Of a stretch of 64,000 nt of DNA, positions 1 to 10,314 are shown piece by piece (within the stretch, counting starts at the first letter, position 1; the number at the start of each line of letters is the position of its first letter). The notes beneath the pieces are model-generated. The model saw nothing but the letters and a program-made list of their open reading frames with translations. It was not told the DNA's origin and searched no databases. A program made the translations under genes and the position numbers. Source of the stretch: Thuidium tamariscinum (Eukaryota > Streptophyta > Bryopsida > Hypnales > Thuidiaceae); contig OX344753.2 in assembly GCA_947034885.2 (NCBI GenBank), positions 25,498,347-25,562,346 on the forward strand, written 5' to 3'.

Positions 1-76
<76 letters not shown>
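1..76. repeat. (TA)n microsatellite followed by a T run
   Basis: About 25 TA units run straight into a run of about 27 T. The tract appears to sit inside the left part of a family T transposon copy that continues to 698. Confidence 0.95.
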
Positions 77-698
77 CATGTATATACCTTTAAGAAGAAG
101 GTATCCCAAGAAAGAAAAGCATAAAAAATTCTTAAAGTAGGTGAATTAGAAAAGTGTAAAATCCCATGAAAATTGATACTTTCACATTTTAATTTGGAAA
201 AAATAGAATTTATTTATTTTTAAAAACTAAAAATATTGGACACTTGGGACAAGTTGATGGTGATGAGATTTTACTAAAAGAATGATCTTAAAACCATCTT
301 TGATGTTCATAAGTTGTGCACACAAGAGTGTGGTTTGCACTCATGTGGAGTTCATAGAATAATATATTTTTGGATGCCCTTTGTTATCCACAATTCCACA
401 TATCCCCCTATTGTGCAAAGAGACTATGAAAATTTCAGGTCTAGATCATTAAATTTAGGTACTCCTAACATAGTGAAAATTGAAACCCCTAAACTGCACA
501 TTATGACAATTATCAAAATTCACTATTAATTTTGAATATTTTTTTATTACAAAATAATGAAAGATCTACTTAACATCAAGTTAGACAACTCCAATAATTG
601 TTTCATATTCTTAAGACTTAGGATTCAAAAGTTATAGCAAGAAATAACATCACTTCAGTTGTAACATCAAATAGTACTAGTGTTTCTTGCAATGACCC
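1..698. mobile_element. Family T DNA transposon copy, left end cut by the window
   Basis: The segment from about 80 aligns with the inside of the family T copy at 10851-11579, including the stretch with CTTTAAGAAGAAGGTA and the part reading TAGAAAAGTG. Its right terminus is TGTTTCTTGCAATGACCC, the family's terminal inverted repeat. The right flank TGGTTTTG matches an uninterrupted site at 20152 in block B. By comparison with the other copy, the left terminus should lie some 30 bases before the window. No transposase is seen, so it is a non-autonomous copy. Confidence 0.7.
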
Positions 699-1027
699 TG
701 GTTTTGTAATTAGAGGCTAGACTACTTCAAAAATTTATAGAAATAAAAAAATCTATTGGAAAATTATAATTCCACTTGAACTATTTGATTTTTGAAAAAA
801 AACCATGTGCATTTTTGAAAAATATGTGCCCCTCTTAGAGTTGGCCCCAAGATATTTAGATTGCAAATCAAGATGGTAATAGGCTTCAAGGCTTACAATC
901 AACCTTACCAAGAGATCGGCATTAGAGAAAGTTTGGTCCTTATGGAAGGCCGTGCCATTTGATTTTTAGGTGGTGTGCAAATCTTTGGGGAAAAAAAAAG
1001 GCTTAAAAAATAAAATGAAATATTAGT

Positions 1028-1762
1028 GGGTGATTTCATGAAACATTTGTACTATTTTCCATCACTCGTCTTATGTTGGTCTGTTTTTTTACCATAACTA
1101 TTGCATTTTTGCTCTAAATAACTCAAGATTTCTATAAAACGTAGTCATGAGTTATGCCTATCATACACCTTACGTAATTTTTTCATAATTTTCAAAAATA
1201 TTTTAATATTGAAATAGTACTAGTGATTGAATGTTACAAATGACAATTTGGAGGTTTTTAGCACTATGGAGACTTACCTTTTTTTTAATAATTTTGAGAT
1301 GAAATTTGGATAAAATGGTCTTCTAGTGGACTTCTAGCTCTTTAAAGAAGGATATTTGAAAATAGTTAATTTTATGTGGTGTGAAAGTCTACAAAGTGAG
1401 CTTCTTTTTGCTTGTATTTTGAAACATATAAAATATTATTTTTGTCGTTTTTTTGGTGAATGACCATCTCCATAGAATTGTTGCAAATGGATTTTTTTAA
1501 TTTTTTAATTTACTTATTTTTATTATTTTTTCCTAATTAAATGTATTTTCTTGAAGTTTGGCACTTTTCAAGTTCTCCTACTTAGAGAATTTTTCTATAA
1601 AATTCCTTCTATAGGAACCTTTGTCTTAAACTCTTAAAGGTGTATACATATATTAATTTTTTTTAATTAGAAAAAAAATTCTAATTTAGTAGTACTCCAA
1701 AAAAATTCAAGAGTACTATTGCAAAACCCATCAAATAGTATAGGTGTTTTGTGCAATCACCC
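1028..1762. mobile_element. Family T DNA transposon copy with TAGT duplication
   Basis: Termini GGGTGATTTC and GCAATCACCC form the inverted repeat. The element is flanked by TAGT at 1024-1027 and 1763-1766. Block B has the empty site with a single TAGT near 21031, followed by the same CTCAAATGCTATGTG-like flank. The inside aligns with the copy at 10315-11739. It holds no coding sequence that I can recognise. Confidence 0.85.
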
Positions 1763-1969
1763 TAGTTTCAAATCCTATGTGACAGAAGAGGTTCTATATG
1801 TGGGCCAAAATTCATAAATAAATAAATATTTTTTTAATTGCACGTTTTCATGCAATCTAACAACCCTTTTACAAGGGCCATATTTCCTCCAATGCTTTTA
1901 TTAGTGAGTTGAAAATAATTATTTTGGTGCCGGTCTCTATTTCAAGATGCCGACAGTGAGACTTGCATC

Positions 1970-3459
1970 AGAGGATTTTTGAACCTTTAACTCCTAAAGG
2001 ACCATTGTCCCTTCAAGTGACAAAATGGATTTTGGGTAGGTTCCTACGACTTCAATTTTCAATAAAACCTTTTGAAATTTCCTAAAAAGATTTAAAAAAA
2101 TTGATTATCTTCATGGGAATGTAATTTTTATTTCAATTGGTGATTGGGAGCAAAAGTTATACCACCAAAAGCTCAAATTTTCATTTGGCGGGCAGAATTT
2201 TTTTTGCAAATAGTCAAAATTTAATTTTTAAAATTTTTTTCTCAGATAATATATTTTTTCCTACATGTGAAGATTTGATTCATTCTATTTGGACTTATAA
2301 TGAGAAAGTTATAGACAATCTTGTTTTTTGGGCAATCTAAACATCTTCTTGAAAAAATAACTTGTAGGATTCATTTTTTAATGCAATTTTCATAATTTTT
2401 CAAAAAAAATTGTTGGACAAGGTTATGTTTACTTGCTAGAACAATCTCACCATTGAAATTATTGTATTTCAATCCCATCTTAGAGCTATTAAACATTTAG
2501 TTTTTCTTTTAATCTTGGACCTATCTCTACTTAACAATTTTTTAAAGAATAAAAATCAAGTGCTTTTTGTGTGAATTTATTTTATAGACTCTCAACTCAA
2601 TTTTTTAACACAAAAAATTAAAAATTCAAGTTCTACGATGCAAATTCTTTTTACAAACATTTGGCGGTCAAGGTCATTTGAATTGCAGACCATAGTTCAA
2701 AAAAACTTGTATTTCCAACTTTGAATGCTCATATCTTCCAATCTACATGGTCAAACTTCATGAAATTTTTATCTCATGATCTTAGTACAGTTAAGTACAC
2801 AATCACATTGTTAGGTTCTTAAGAAAATTGTTTTTTTTGTTTTCTTGGATGAATGCAACAAAAATGACAGTTTTGAGAGTTTTTTTTATAGTAAACATGG
2901 CCTAATCCTTTAGGGGTTAAAGACACCTCTAAAATAGTCTCAATTGAGGACCTTAATTGCATTTAAATGCATACTTGTCAAGGAAGGTACAATTTTTTTC
3001 CCCTATTTCCATCCTTTTTTGACATCATGATGTTTACAAAAGTACTTGCCTTTTATTGAACAATGGGAGACTAAGTACTTCTTGTCATTTAAATCTTAAG
3101 TGTATTGAGGGATCATATTATATGGAAAAGGACAAATTTAGTGCAACTAAGTACTAATGGCTCTTGAGTTTTTAGTACTACGAATGAATTTTTTTATTTT
3201 TAAAAGATCATGGATACTTCATGCTCATGATGTTTGCACAATGAAATGCATCTTGTTAAACAATAACACATTAGGTACTTTTTGTCATTCAAGTCCTTGG
3301 TACTATAAGTGAATTCCTTATTTTAACAAATTCATAGATACTTGATGAAATTCACACAAGATAGGATAATATGTACTTAAGCTATCATCTCTAACCTTGA
3401 ATAAATAGTTTTGCACATCAAAATTCCTAAGGGCCTCTTTGAAGGTTCAAAAATCTTCT
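1970..3459. mobile_element. Family E DNA transposon copy E1, carrying nested P1
   Basis: The termini AGAGGATTTTTGAACC and its complement at about 3443-3459 form an inverted repeat. Without the nested 0.93-kb P1 it is about 560 bp, the same as E2 (4660-5535) without its own nested element. Block B is uninterrupted at the matching place (about 21850, GAGACTTCATTTATTGCCCC), so E1 arrived after the duplication. The target duplication is not clear. Confidence 0.75.
1987..2920. mobile_element. TTAA-flanked family P element P1
   Basis: The ends are TTAACTCCTAAAGGA and the complement of TTAACCCCTAAAGGA, with TTAA at both edges. E2 (4672-4680) has no insertion at the matching point, so P1 lies inside the older element E1. 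TTAA target sites with termini starting CC(C) are hallmarks of piggyBac-type transposons. No transposase is visible inside. Confidence 0.65.
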
Positions 3460-3469
3460 AATGATTTCT

Positions 3470-4560
3470 TGCCCCTGCAGCCCTGCTAGCTAAAGTGCGA
3501 TTAATTACCACTGCTTCCCTCTCCAATGTCGCACAGCACAGCAGGTGATGAGGGATCCATCGGGTCGATTCATCTCTTCAATCTATCCAAGTCCAGGAAA
3601 GGAACTCAGTCGTCCGCACTTCGCCCCAAATTCAGCAGTCGAAAATCCAATTCCAGGCAGGGCCTCTTCAACAGGCGAAACTGTAATTAATGAAACGGGA
3701 GGAGTTTTGGAACTCATTCAAGTACTACGTTTTAGTCGATATATCGGCATGATAAATCCAAGAAGCTCTTACAAATCTGAAGCTTCCAAACCTCAAGATT
3801 CCTACCTTACCTCGAAGTTGCACCAAGAGTTCTTTAATAAGATTATCGAAGTGATTGACTTTCATGCACCTACAATGCAAGAGCTCTCACTGCAAAAGGT
3901 GCACCAAGATTTATTTAATCACATTTCTGAAGGGATTGACTCTGTGCACCCACAAAACTCTGCAAAAGGTGCATCCAGATTTATTTATTCACATTTCTGA
4001 AGGGATTGGCTCTGTGCACCCACAAAACTCTGCAAAAGGTGCACCAAGATTTATTTAATCAGATTTCTGAAGGGATTGACTCCAGCGTGCACATACAGAA
4101 CTCTGCAAAGGTACACCACTGGAGAGTTCTTTGATGAGATTTGCTAGCTACGGTCCAGAATATGAACTCCGACATTACCGATATTTGAATGTGCGACAAG
4201 TGTACAACTTTCAGTCGACTCTGGTATGACAAATGTGCACGTCAAGAGATCTGACTAGGTGTGATTTCTTTTCCTCTCGATGTCCATCTCAGCCTCATTG
4301 CATGCATCATTCACGCTAAAAATGAAGCAAACAGTCCCCGAAGTCAATCACGTACTCACATCACTTTCATATATTGGTAACTATTTGCACGACTTTCGCA
4401 CCTTCCGACTTCCGAGGCACGCGCCTTGAAACCTCGGTCGACCCAATCATAGTTCTTGCTGTCTTAGTTTCTTTAGCGAATGATGCAGCTTCAAATCCCA
4501 TAGTTCCAGTCCTTTTGTCTTGCGGGATTTTGCCTGGAAGGTAGTACGCTAGCTATCCCT
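3470..4560. other. Low-copy conserved segment, possible decayed exon
   Basis: This segment is GC-richer than its surroundings and is well conserved in block B (about 21885-22200 and 22840-23920). It starts near a CCCTCTCCAATGTCGCAC motif. Two overlapping reading frames are open, one of 151 codons from 3545 with repeated HQDLFNHISEGID-like units and one of about 54 codons from an ATG near 3526. Neither frame is kept open in block B, which carries small shifts. I recognise no protein family. It may be a decayed gene or an old non-coding repeat. Confidence 0.4.
3892..4104. repeat. 70-bp tandem repeat, three copies
   Basis: Units start with GCAAAAGGTGCACCAAGA and end with ACAAAACTCT at about 3892, 3962 and 4032, with few mismatches. 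Block B has two units (23246-23390), so copy number changed after the duplication. Confidence 0.9.
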
Positions 4561-4659
4561 GTGGACAGAAATTGGCCTATGAAGCAAACTAAGTCAGCAG
4601 GGTGCCACACGTCCAAAATAAAACGGCTCATACTCTGGATGATAGTTCCATTCCATTAC

Positions 4660-5535
4660 AGGATTTTTGAACCCTTATAGAGGCTTCTAGAATGGTCTCA
4701 ATTGAAGACCTTAATTGGATTTTGATGTGTACTTGTTAAGGTAGGTACAATTTTTTCTTCCTATTTCCACCCATATTTGACATCATGATGTTTACAAAAG
4801 TACATGCCTTTTATTTGGACAATGGGACACTAGGTACTTCTTGTCATTTAAATCTTAAGTACATTGAGCGATTATTTTATATGAAAAAGGACAAATTTAG
4901 TTCAACTAAATAGCGAATTTCGTTAAAATGGCGGTATTCCTTATGCCATTTTTTCAGACTGCGGTCTGAATTGAAAAATGACATCTAGGAAAGGTATAGA
5001 TTTCAAACATTTAGGACATATGTAGATTTTCAAAATCTATGACAAGTTTAGATTTCAGATTGCATGGTCCAAAACATCTTGGACAGATGTAGATTTCAAA
5101 CATCTACAACACATGTAGATTTCAAAAATCTATGACAAGTTTAGATTTCAGGCTGTGCGGTCTAAATTGTCAAAAATGTCAAACTAATGGAATACTGCCA
5201 TTTTAACGAAATTTGCCATCTAAGTACTAATGGCTCTTGAGTTTTTAGTACCATGAATTAACCTTTCTATTTATAAAAAATCATGGGTACTTCATACTCA
5301 TGATGTTTGCACTTTGAAATGAATCTTAGTGGACAATAAGACATTAAGTACTTTTTGTCATTCAACTCCTTGATTCTATAAGTGAATTCTTTATTTTGAC
5401 AAATTCATAGGTACTTGATGAAATTCCCACAAGATAGGGACACACAATATATACTTAGGCTATCATCTCTAACCTTGAATAAATAGCTTCGCACATCAAT
5501 TCGTAAGGGCCTCTTTGAAGGTTAAAAAATCTTCT
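4660..5535. mobile_element. Family E DNA transposon copy E2, carrying nested M1
   Basis: The termini AGGATTTTTGAACC and AAAAAATCTTCT form an inverted repeat. Its body aligns throughout with E1. A shortened remnant stands at the same place in block B (about 23936-24088), so this insertion is older than the duplication. Confidence 0.75.
4910..5219. mobile_element. Family M MITE copy M1 with CTAA duplication
   Basis: This is a 310-bp element with long terminal inverted repeats starting ATAGCGAATTTCGTTAAAAT and ending GAAATTTGCCAT. The flanks are CTAA at 4906-4909 and 5220-5223. E1 shows the empty site CAACTAAGTACTAATGG near 3155. The inside consists of short hairpin units built on TAGATTTCA and GCGGTCTGAA. 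No coding capacity. Confidence 0.9.
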
Positions 5536-5554
5536 AATGTCTTGCAAACCTTGA

Positions 5555-5704
5555 GACAGTGACAATTAGAATATTCAGCTTTAGGTTGTGTGGTCTAAAA
5601 TGTATTTTGCTTCAAGATTTCAAGACCATGAGGTCTGAAATCTATACCTGTCCTAGAAAATGAATGGAAAAATGGCGTATGAATACCGTCATTTTAACGA
5701 ACTA
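5555..5704. mobile_element. Family M fragment
   Basis: It has the GTGGTCTAAAAT and GAGGTCTGAAATCTATACC motifs and a terminal-like part with ACCGTCATTTTAACGAA, but the left half is missing. No flanking duplication can be defined. Confidence 0.6.
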
Positions 5705-6020
5705 TCTGTTCCAGGTTCATTACTCGACGGAGAATGATTCAATCCTGAGTGAGCAATCCTCCACAGGAAATCAAAAAATCTTCAACTCAAAATGCTTGGA
5801 ACTCGAAGCTCGATTCAGGTCCTCTGAATCTCATAAAGTCAATTTGTAGCTGTGTGTCTTTGGGAAGAAAATTAATTCTAAATAGATTCAAATGCAACAA
5901 ACTCAGGAAAACATTGGTTTTTCATTCGAGTGCTCGATCATTCTTTGGACGACTTGAGTTCGGTGAAATGCTGAAGTTTTGAAACGCAAGGCGTGGCAAC
6001 CTTATTACCAGTACATGTAG

Positions 6021-6178
6021 CATTAGAGAAAATCTGGACTCTCCAGAGGGCCGTTAAGAAGTGGCAAAAGGGACCCTCGTTACACTTTATACAGAAATCA
6101 AGCTTACACAGAATTCCTTATATAGTCTGGCTTGTCAAAGTTCGACAGCCCTCTGGAGAGTCGATATTTTCTCTAATG
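6021..6178. mobile_element. Foldback MITE, 158 bp
   Basis: Inverted arms of about 30 bp start CATTAGAGAAAAT and share GACTCTCCAGAGGGC. The element lies in a 620-bp stretch that block B lacks (A 5975-6590). Confidence 0.65.
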
Positions 6179-6428
6179 TTGACTTCTCCCGAAGTCCAAA
6201 CGTCCTTCCATAGTTGGACTTACCGTAGTTCAAATTTCAAAAGCCCCTCCATAGCTGGATTTTAATTTCCCGTGGTACAAAAGTCGTTTCCAGAGTTGGG
6301 TTCCCGTACGTGACTTGCGGGTTGTGCTCTCCTTTTTTGCAACGAATATCGTTTAATATGCTTCAGAAAGGAAAAAGAAAGTTGATTCAAATGCCACATC
6401 ATCTGAGGTAAACCAGCCCACTCCAGAG

Positions 6429-6552
6429 TCCAGAGCAAATGGCAGAAAGCTCATTCCGGGCTAAATTATGTTAGTTGTGTACATTCAAGTTTGGAAATGT
6501 ACACCACTCACATAATTTAGCCCACAATGGGCTTGCCCCCATTTGATCTGGA
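6429..6552. mobile_element. Foldback element, about 124 bp
   Basis: Near-perfect arms of about 50 bp begin TCCAGAGCAAATGG and share GGGCTAAATTATGT. It is absent from block B and lies some 320 bp upstream of the thaumatin-like start codon. Confidence 0.65.
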
Positions 6553-6599
6553 ATGGGATCATAGTTTCATTATCTTACATCATGGGTCAGGTGTGAATC

Positions 6600-6875
6600 C
6601 TGAGAGCATGTCATGATACACTTGTCATGACATAAAGGTTTACGTCATCCGTGGCACCCCGTCATCAGCCAAATGTTCAACCCTCGTGAAGTAAATTGTC
6701 GTCAAGGAGCAGAGCAGTTCTCAAGAATAAATACATTCTCCAAATCATCAGCATCAGCATCCAGTTCATGGACGTAATTGAGATTCACATGCTTGAGTTC
6801 AGTAGTGTTGCCCAAGCTCACCAGCGTACATCGCATTGAAATTAGGTTTCCGAGTTGCACTTCTTCTCAGCCAAT
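6600..6875 (+). promoter_or_regulatory. Proximal promoter and leader of the thaumatin-like gene, copy A
   Basis: About 250 bp upstream of the ATG is conserved with copy B (about 24590-24873). It includes TTACGTCATCC at about 6651, an ACGTCA core of the kind bound by TGA/bZIP factors. In copy B the matching site reads TTCGTCATCC, which breaks the ACGT core. An AATAAATA stretch at about 6727 may serve as an AT-rich core element. The transcription start is not known. Confidence 0.4.
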
Positions 6876-8039
6876 ATGGCCAACTTGTCCGCGAAAATCC
6901 GATTGCCAGCCATGGTTCTCACGCTGCTAGCAATCAGCAGCGCTGTTCAAGGTAAACTTCAGATGTAATTTTGTTTGAGCTTTGTTTTTGAAACTATATC
7001 TCACTGAGTGTGTACATTCATTTGATAGCTTGAAATCATTATCGATACACTTGGCATTCATTCACATTTCCTTATATTGTTTGATCATGTTTTACGGTCT
7101 GATCATGTCATTGACAAATTTGCAATAATAATTTATCAATTTATTCCATTGCAGGCACCACAATCAATGTCCGCAGCCAGTGCTCGTTTGCTCTCACAGC
7201 TTGTGATCAAGCTCAAGGCACCGGAGTCACTTGCTACGTCCTCAACAACGGGAACTCAAATCTTCTCAATGTGGGTACTGTCTGGCAAGGAGGTCTAATT
7301 TGGGGATTCCCAGGTGACAGTGGTAATTCAGATATGGGAAACCAAGCCAAGCCTGAAGCAAATCTTGCTGAGTTCACCATCGGCCTCAACGGCCAGGACT
7401 CCTATGACCTGAGCAATGTGGTAAATAATCAGGGTTATCCTGAACTTCATACTCATGCACGATCTTCAAAGCTAGCACTAGATTTTAAACCTTAACGAGT
7501 TGATTCATGCTAATCCAACATGCAAGGCTAGCTATTATTGATTCCAGTGACCAATGTTGATTAGTTTTTCGTGTTAACTAGATCATCATCGATCCTCTCA
7601 ATAGCGAGTACTGTAATGGAACTTTCCTGGATCGATGTGATGTTGTTTTCATTCGATCGAAGTCTGTACATACTAATCGGTTGCTGGGATGGATCGATGG
7701 CTGGCTGGGTGATGCGCGCGCATGCAGAACGCCTACAACCTGCCTCTGAAGATCAACCCCACTCAAATTGCGGGTGGGGGCGTGCGCAACGGTTTGCACT
7801 GCGGGAGTCCCAGCTGCACGATTCCAAACCTGAGCAGCTTCTGCCAGTCTCCCAACAAACTCACCCCCGCACCTGGAAATGGCTGCTACAACACCGACGG
7901 GACTGGCAACGTTGCCACCGCTGGAACGGAAGCCTTCAAGACGGCCTGCCCTGATGCGTATTCCTACTCCAAGGACGACGCCAATGATGTCTACGGCTGC
8001 AACCTCGGCAGCGACTACGAAGTGGTATTCTGCCCATGA
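6876..8039 (+). CDS. Small thaumatin-like protein (PR-5 family), copy A
   Basis: Exons 6876-6951, 7155-7420 and 7728-8039 join in frame to 217 aa, with GT-AG introns. Residues 1-25 look like a secretion signal (basic start, then a hydrophobic core around MVLTLLAISSA). The mature part starts near GTTINVRSQC. It has the thaumatin features AEFTIGLNGQ, SYDLSNVNAYNLPL and a C-terminal ACPDAYSYSKDD with EVVFCP. It contains ten cysteines, as in the short thaumatin-like subclass, rather than sixteen. The family is secreted, often to the apoplast, and is linked to defence and glucan binding. That role is inferred. Copy B differs at a few residues (for example SYDLS here against FYDLS in B). The start is the only in-frame ATG ahead of a signal-like segment. 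Confidence 0.88.
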
Positions 8040-8345
8040 TCGATCGTGAAATCAACCACGGCTACAGCCACGAATGGATACTCAGTTCACAATGCAATTG
8101 TTTTGCCGGTTTGAGCAACTGCAGTTCAGAAGGAGAAGGAGAGGAATAAGAACTCTAGCCTCAGGCTGGCGTGAATTAATAAGAGTCTGTTAGTTCATCT
8201 TGGGTCCCAGGCACTTGACATCCTCTTGATGACAAGAGTTGCACCAAGACTACGTACCTTATCTCCATTAGGAGGGAGAGACTCTATACTACTGGATAGG
8301 CAAACCACATGTCAAAAGGTTCCTGGTGGAGTGCAGGAATCAGGG

Positions 8346-8351
8346 AATAAA
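8346..8351 (+). terminator. Candidate polyadenylation signal, copy A
   Basis: AATAAA lies about 300 bases after the stop. A second one follows at about 8374. The first is conserved in copy B at about 26344. Confidence 0.4.
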
Positions 8352-8708
8352 TTTTATGTGTGTTTTGTGGAAGAAATAAAAAGGGTTGAGTTTTTATGGG
8401 GAGATTTGTACACCTTCTCGGCAGTTTTAGAAGCTTTTTTCTAAAGGAGATACATAAATAAGTGACCTGGAGAGTGTGGTTATTTTCTAGTTTACTCTTG
8501 TGAAGGAGTGTCTATACATGTTGAATATTTAATTGGAGTGTTATTAATGGTATTTAATGTTTTGTTAAAGATGATTTGGAAAGTTTAAATTCTTCATGGA
8601 TGTCATGGTTGCGTGGTTGGAAGAAGTATAGTGCCCATGGCACTTCTTAAACTTATGAGTATTGGCGGCTCTATGTTCTAGCCATAATTTCTTGTACATG
8701 ATTGCATT

Positions 8709-9178
8709 TGCTCCCACTTAAATATAGGGCATCAAATGGTGTGCTCAAATTCTAGTGTTGCAATAGGGGTAAGGTGGAGTACCTATTCTGGTTGCTTTAA
8801 GCAATTCCACATACTTTGAGGTGAACTCAACCCTGACATGAAATTATTTTTAACATGTTGGCAATTGAAAATAATGAATTTTATATTAAAAAATGATCAT
8901 TTTCTAAATTTGTATGAATATGCTGCATATGAAGGAGTGCTTTCTTTGCCTCATACAAATCAAAGTGCCATGTCATCATATTTTTTAAATTGGATTTCGT
9001 CAAACATCCATCATGAAAGTGCTCAGTGATTTTGGTAGTAATGCCCAGGCTCTGTAATTCCACACATACTTGGATAAGCCTCAAGTGAGTGTAATACGAT
9101 TCACCTTGTGCCGTCAAATTCCTGTACTTAAAATTTTGTATTAATGTGATGAGACTTTGAGCTGTACATAATTGTATT
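8709..9178. other. 470-bp segment absent from block B, bounded by 15-bp repeats
   Basis: It lies between GTACATGATTGCATT (8694-8708) and GTACATAATTGTATT (9164-9178). Block B has one such repeat near 26681-26697 and nothing between. Either this is an insertion with a long target duplication or B lost the segment by recombination between the repeats. I see no poly(A) tail and no coding sequence. Confidence 0.7.
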
Positions 9179-9408
9179 GGGATGCAGTCACGATCCCAAA
9201 ACTAATCCACGAGATTCAGGGGACTCTAATGGACACTCTAGAGCAACCGAATCAGCAACTCAGTTCCTGTATCGTAACTTGGAACTTGTGCAAAGGGATC
9301 TTATATTCTTAATTTCTTATAATTAGCATATTCTTTGGTCAGTCCCTCACCCTGCTGTCCCTGCCTCACAGAACTTTCAGCTTATGCTCAGCTTTGGTAT
9401 CTTCACAG

Positions 9409-9697
9409 ATGGTGAATTTTGTTAAAATGATGGTATTCTACATGCCATTTTACAGATCGCACAATCTTAACTGAAAAGGGACATTTAGGATTGGTGTAGA
9501 TTTTCAAACATCTAGTACTCATATAGATTTGAAAAATCTATGATGAGTTTAAATTTCAAACTGTACAGTTTGAAACATCTTTAAATGGTATAGATTTCAA
9601 AAATCTCATTTTTCTGATTTAGATTTCAGACTGCATGATTTGAACTGTAAAAAGTGTCAAAGTAATGTAATTCCACCATTTTAATGGAATTTGCAAT
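9409..9697. mobile_element. Family M MITE copy M2
   Basis: The termini are ATGGTGAATTTTGTTAAAAT and GGAATTTGCAAT. The flanks ACAG/ACAT agree at three of four bases. A truncated copy stands at the same place in block B (27223-27262), so this insertion is older than the duplication. Confidence 0.8.
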
Positions 9698-10314
9698 ACA
9701 TGTGTAGATTGAAGTAAACATATTGACACTCATCATGCTCCTTAGCAGGAGATTGAACTCTAATATACATTTGACATGTGTCAAGGTATTCAAATCAAAG
9801 CGCTTCTGAATCAGGAATTCAGGATTCTACGCCCAAATAATAATAGACTGTCCTGTAAAACTGAACAGCCCAAACCGAATTTCTGATTTTGAAACAGAAC
9901 AATGAAGCATGTTGTTCGTAAATAATGGTAACATCAAATTTCTGGAGTGCCACTTTTGTGAACGAGGGTGATTGTTCTTATGATTCATATAAAAGAGACA
10001 AAAAATTTACTTGTTTTAGGTAGTGGCTATAAATTTTACATTCAAGCAAATACACCATGATTGGCATTGTCAACTATAACTATCTCTCTAGTAGGAGATA
10101 GATGTTGGGAATGCTTTGATTCATCAAACAATGTGGTGACAAAATGTCTTAAGTAGTGAAGATGTGTCAAAGGTGGCACTAAGCTTAGTCACTTAGTCTA
10201 ATATTTCCCTTAACCCCTGAGCGTGGGCCTATAGGATAGAATGTGGCCTCTCCCAAGTTTTTGGAAACCAAATGGGAACCAGGTCGTGGGTGTACTCAAC
10301 GGAATTCGAGTACA
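9698..10314. other. AT-rich spacer
   Basis: I see no gene. A TTAACCCCTGAGCG motif at about 10200 looks like one end of a family P element, but I found no convincing partner. Confidence 0.6.

Larger units (their letters stand above)
699..9450. other. Segmental duplication block A
   Basis: This block is collinear with block B (20152-27262). Shared landmarks, in order, are the stretch ending in ATCAAGATGGTAATAGGC, the segment starting at the CCCTCTCCAATGTCGCAC motif, the 70-bp tandem repeats, a family E transposon, the thaumatin-like gene with about 250 bp of promoter, its 3' region, and the start of a family M element (9409). The blocks differ mainly by insertions: the T copy at 1028, E1, P1 and the extra DNA at 5975-6590 and 8709-9178 are in A only. 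The left end is hidden by the T copy at 1-698. Confidence 0.85.

Noticed and set aside
3545-4000. 151-codon plus-strand frame with repeated HQDLFNHISEGID-like units
   Set aside because: The repeats are a 70-bp DNA tandem whose length is not a multiple of three, so the frame shifts between units. Block B does not keep the frame.
4980-5160. CRISPR-like regular repeats
   Set aside because: The TAGATTTCA words are internal hairpin units of a plant MITE, vary in spacing and orientation, and lie in nuclear plant DNA.
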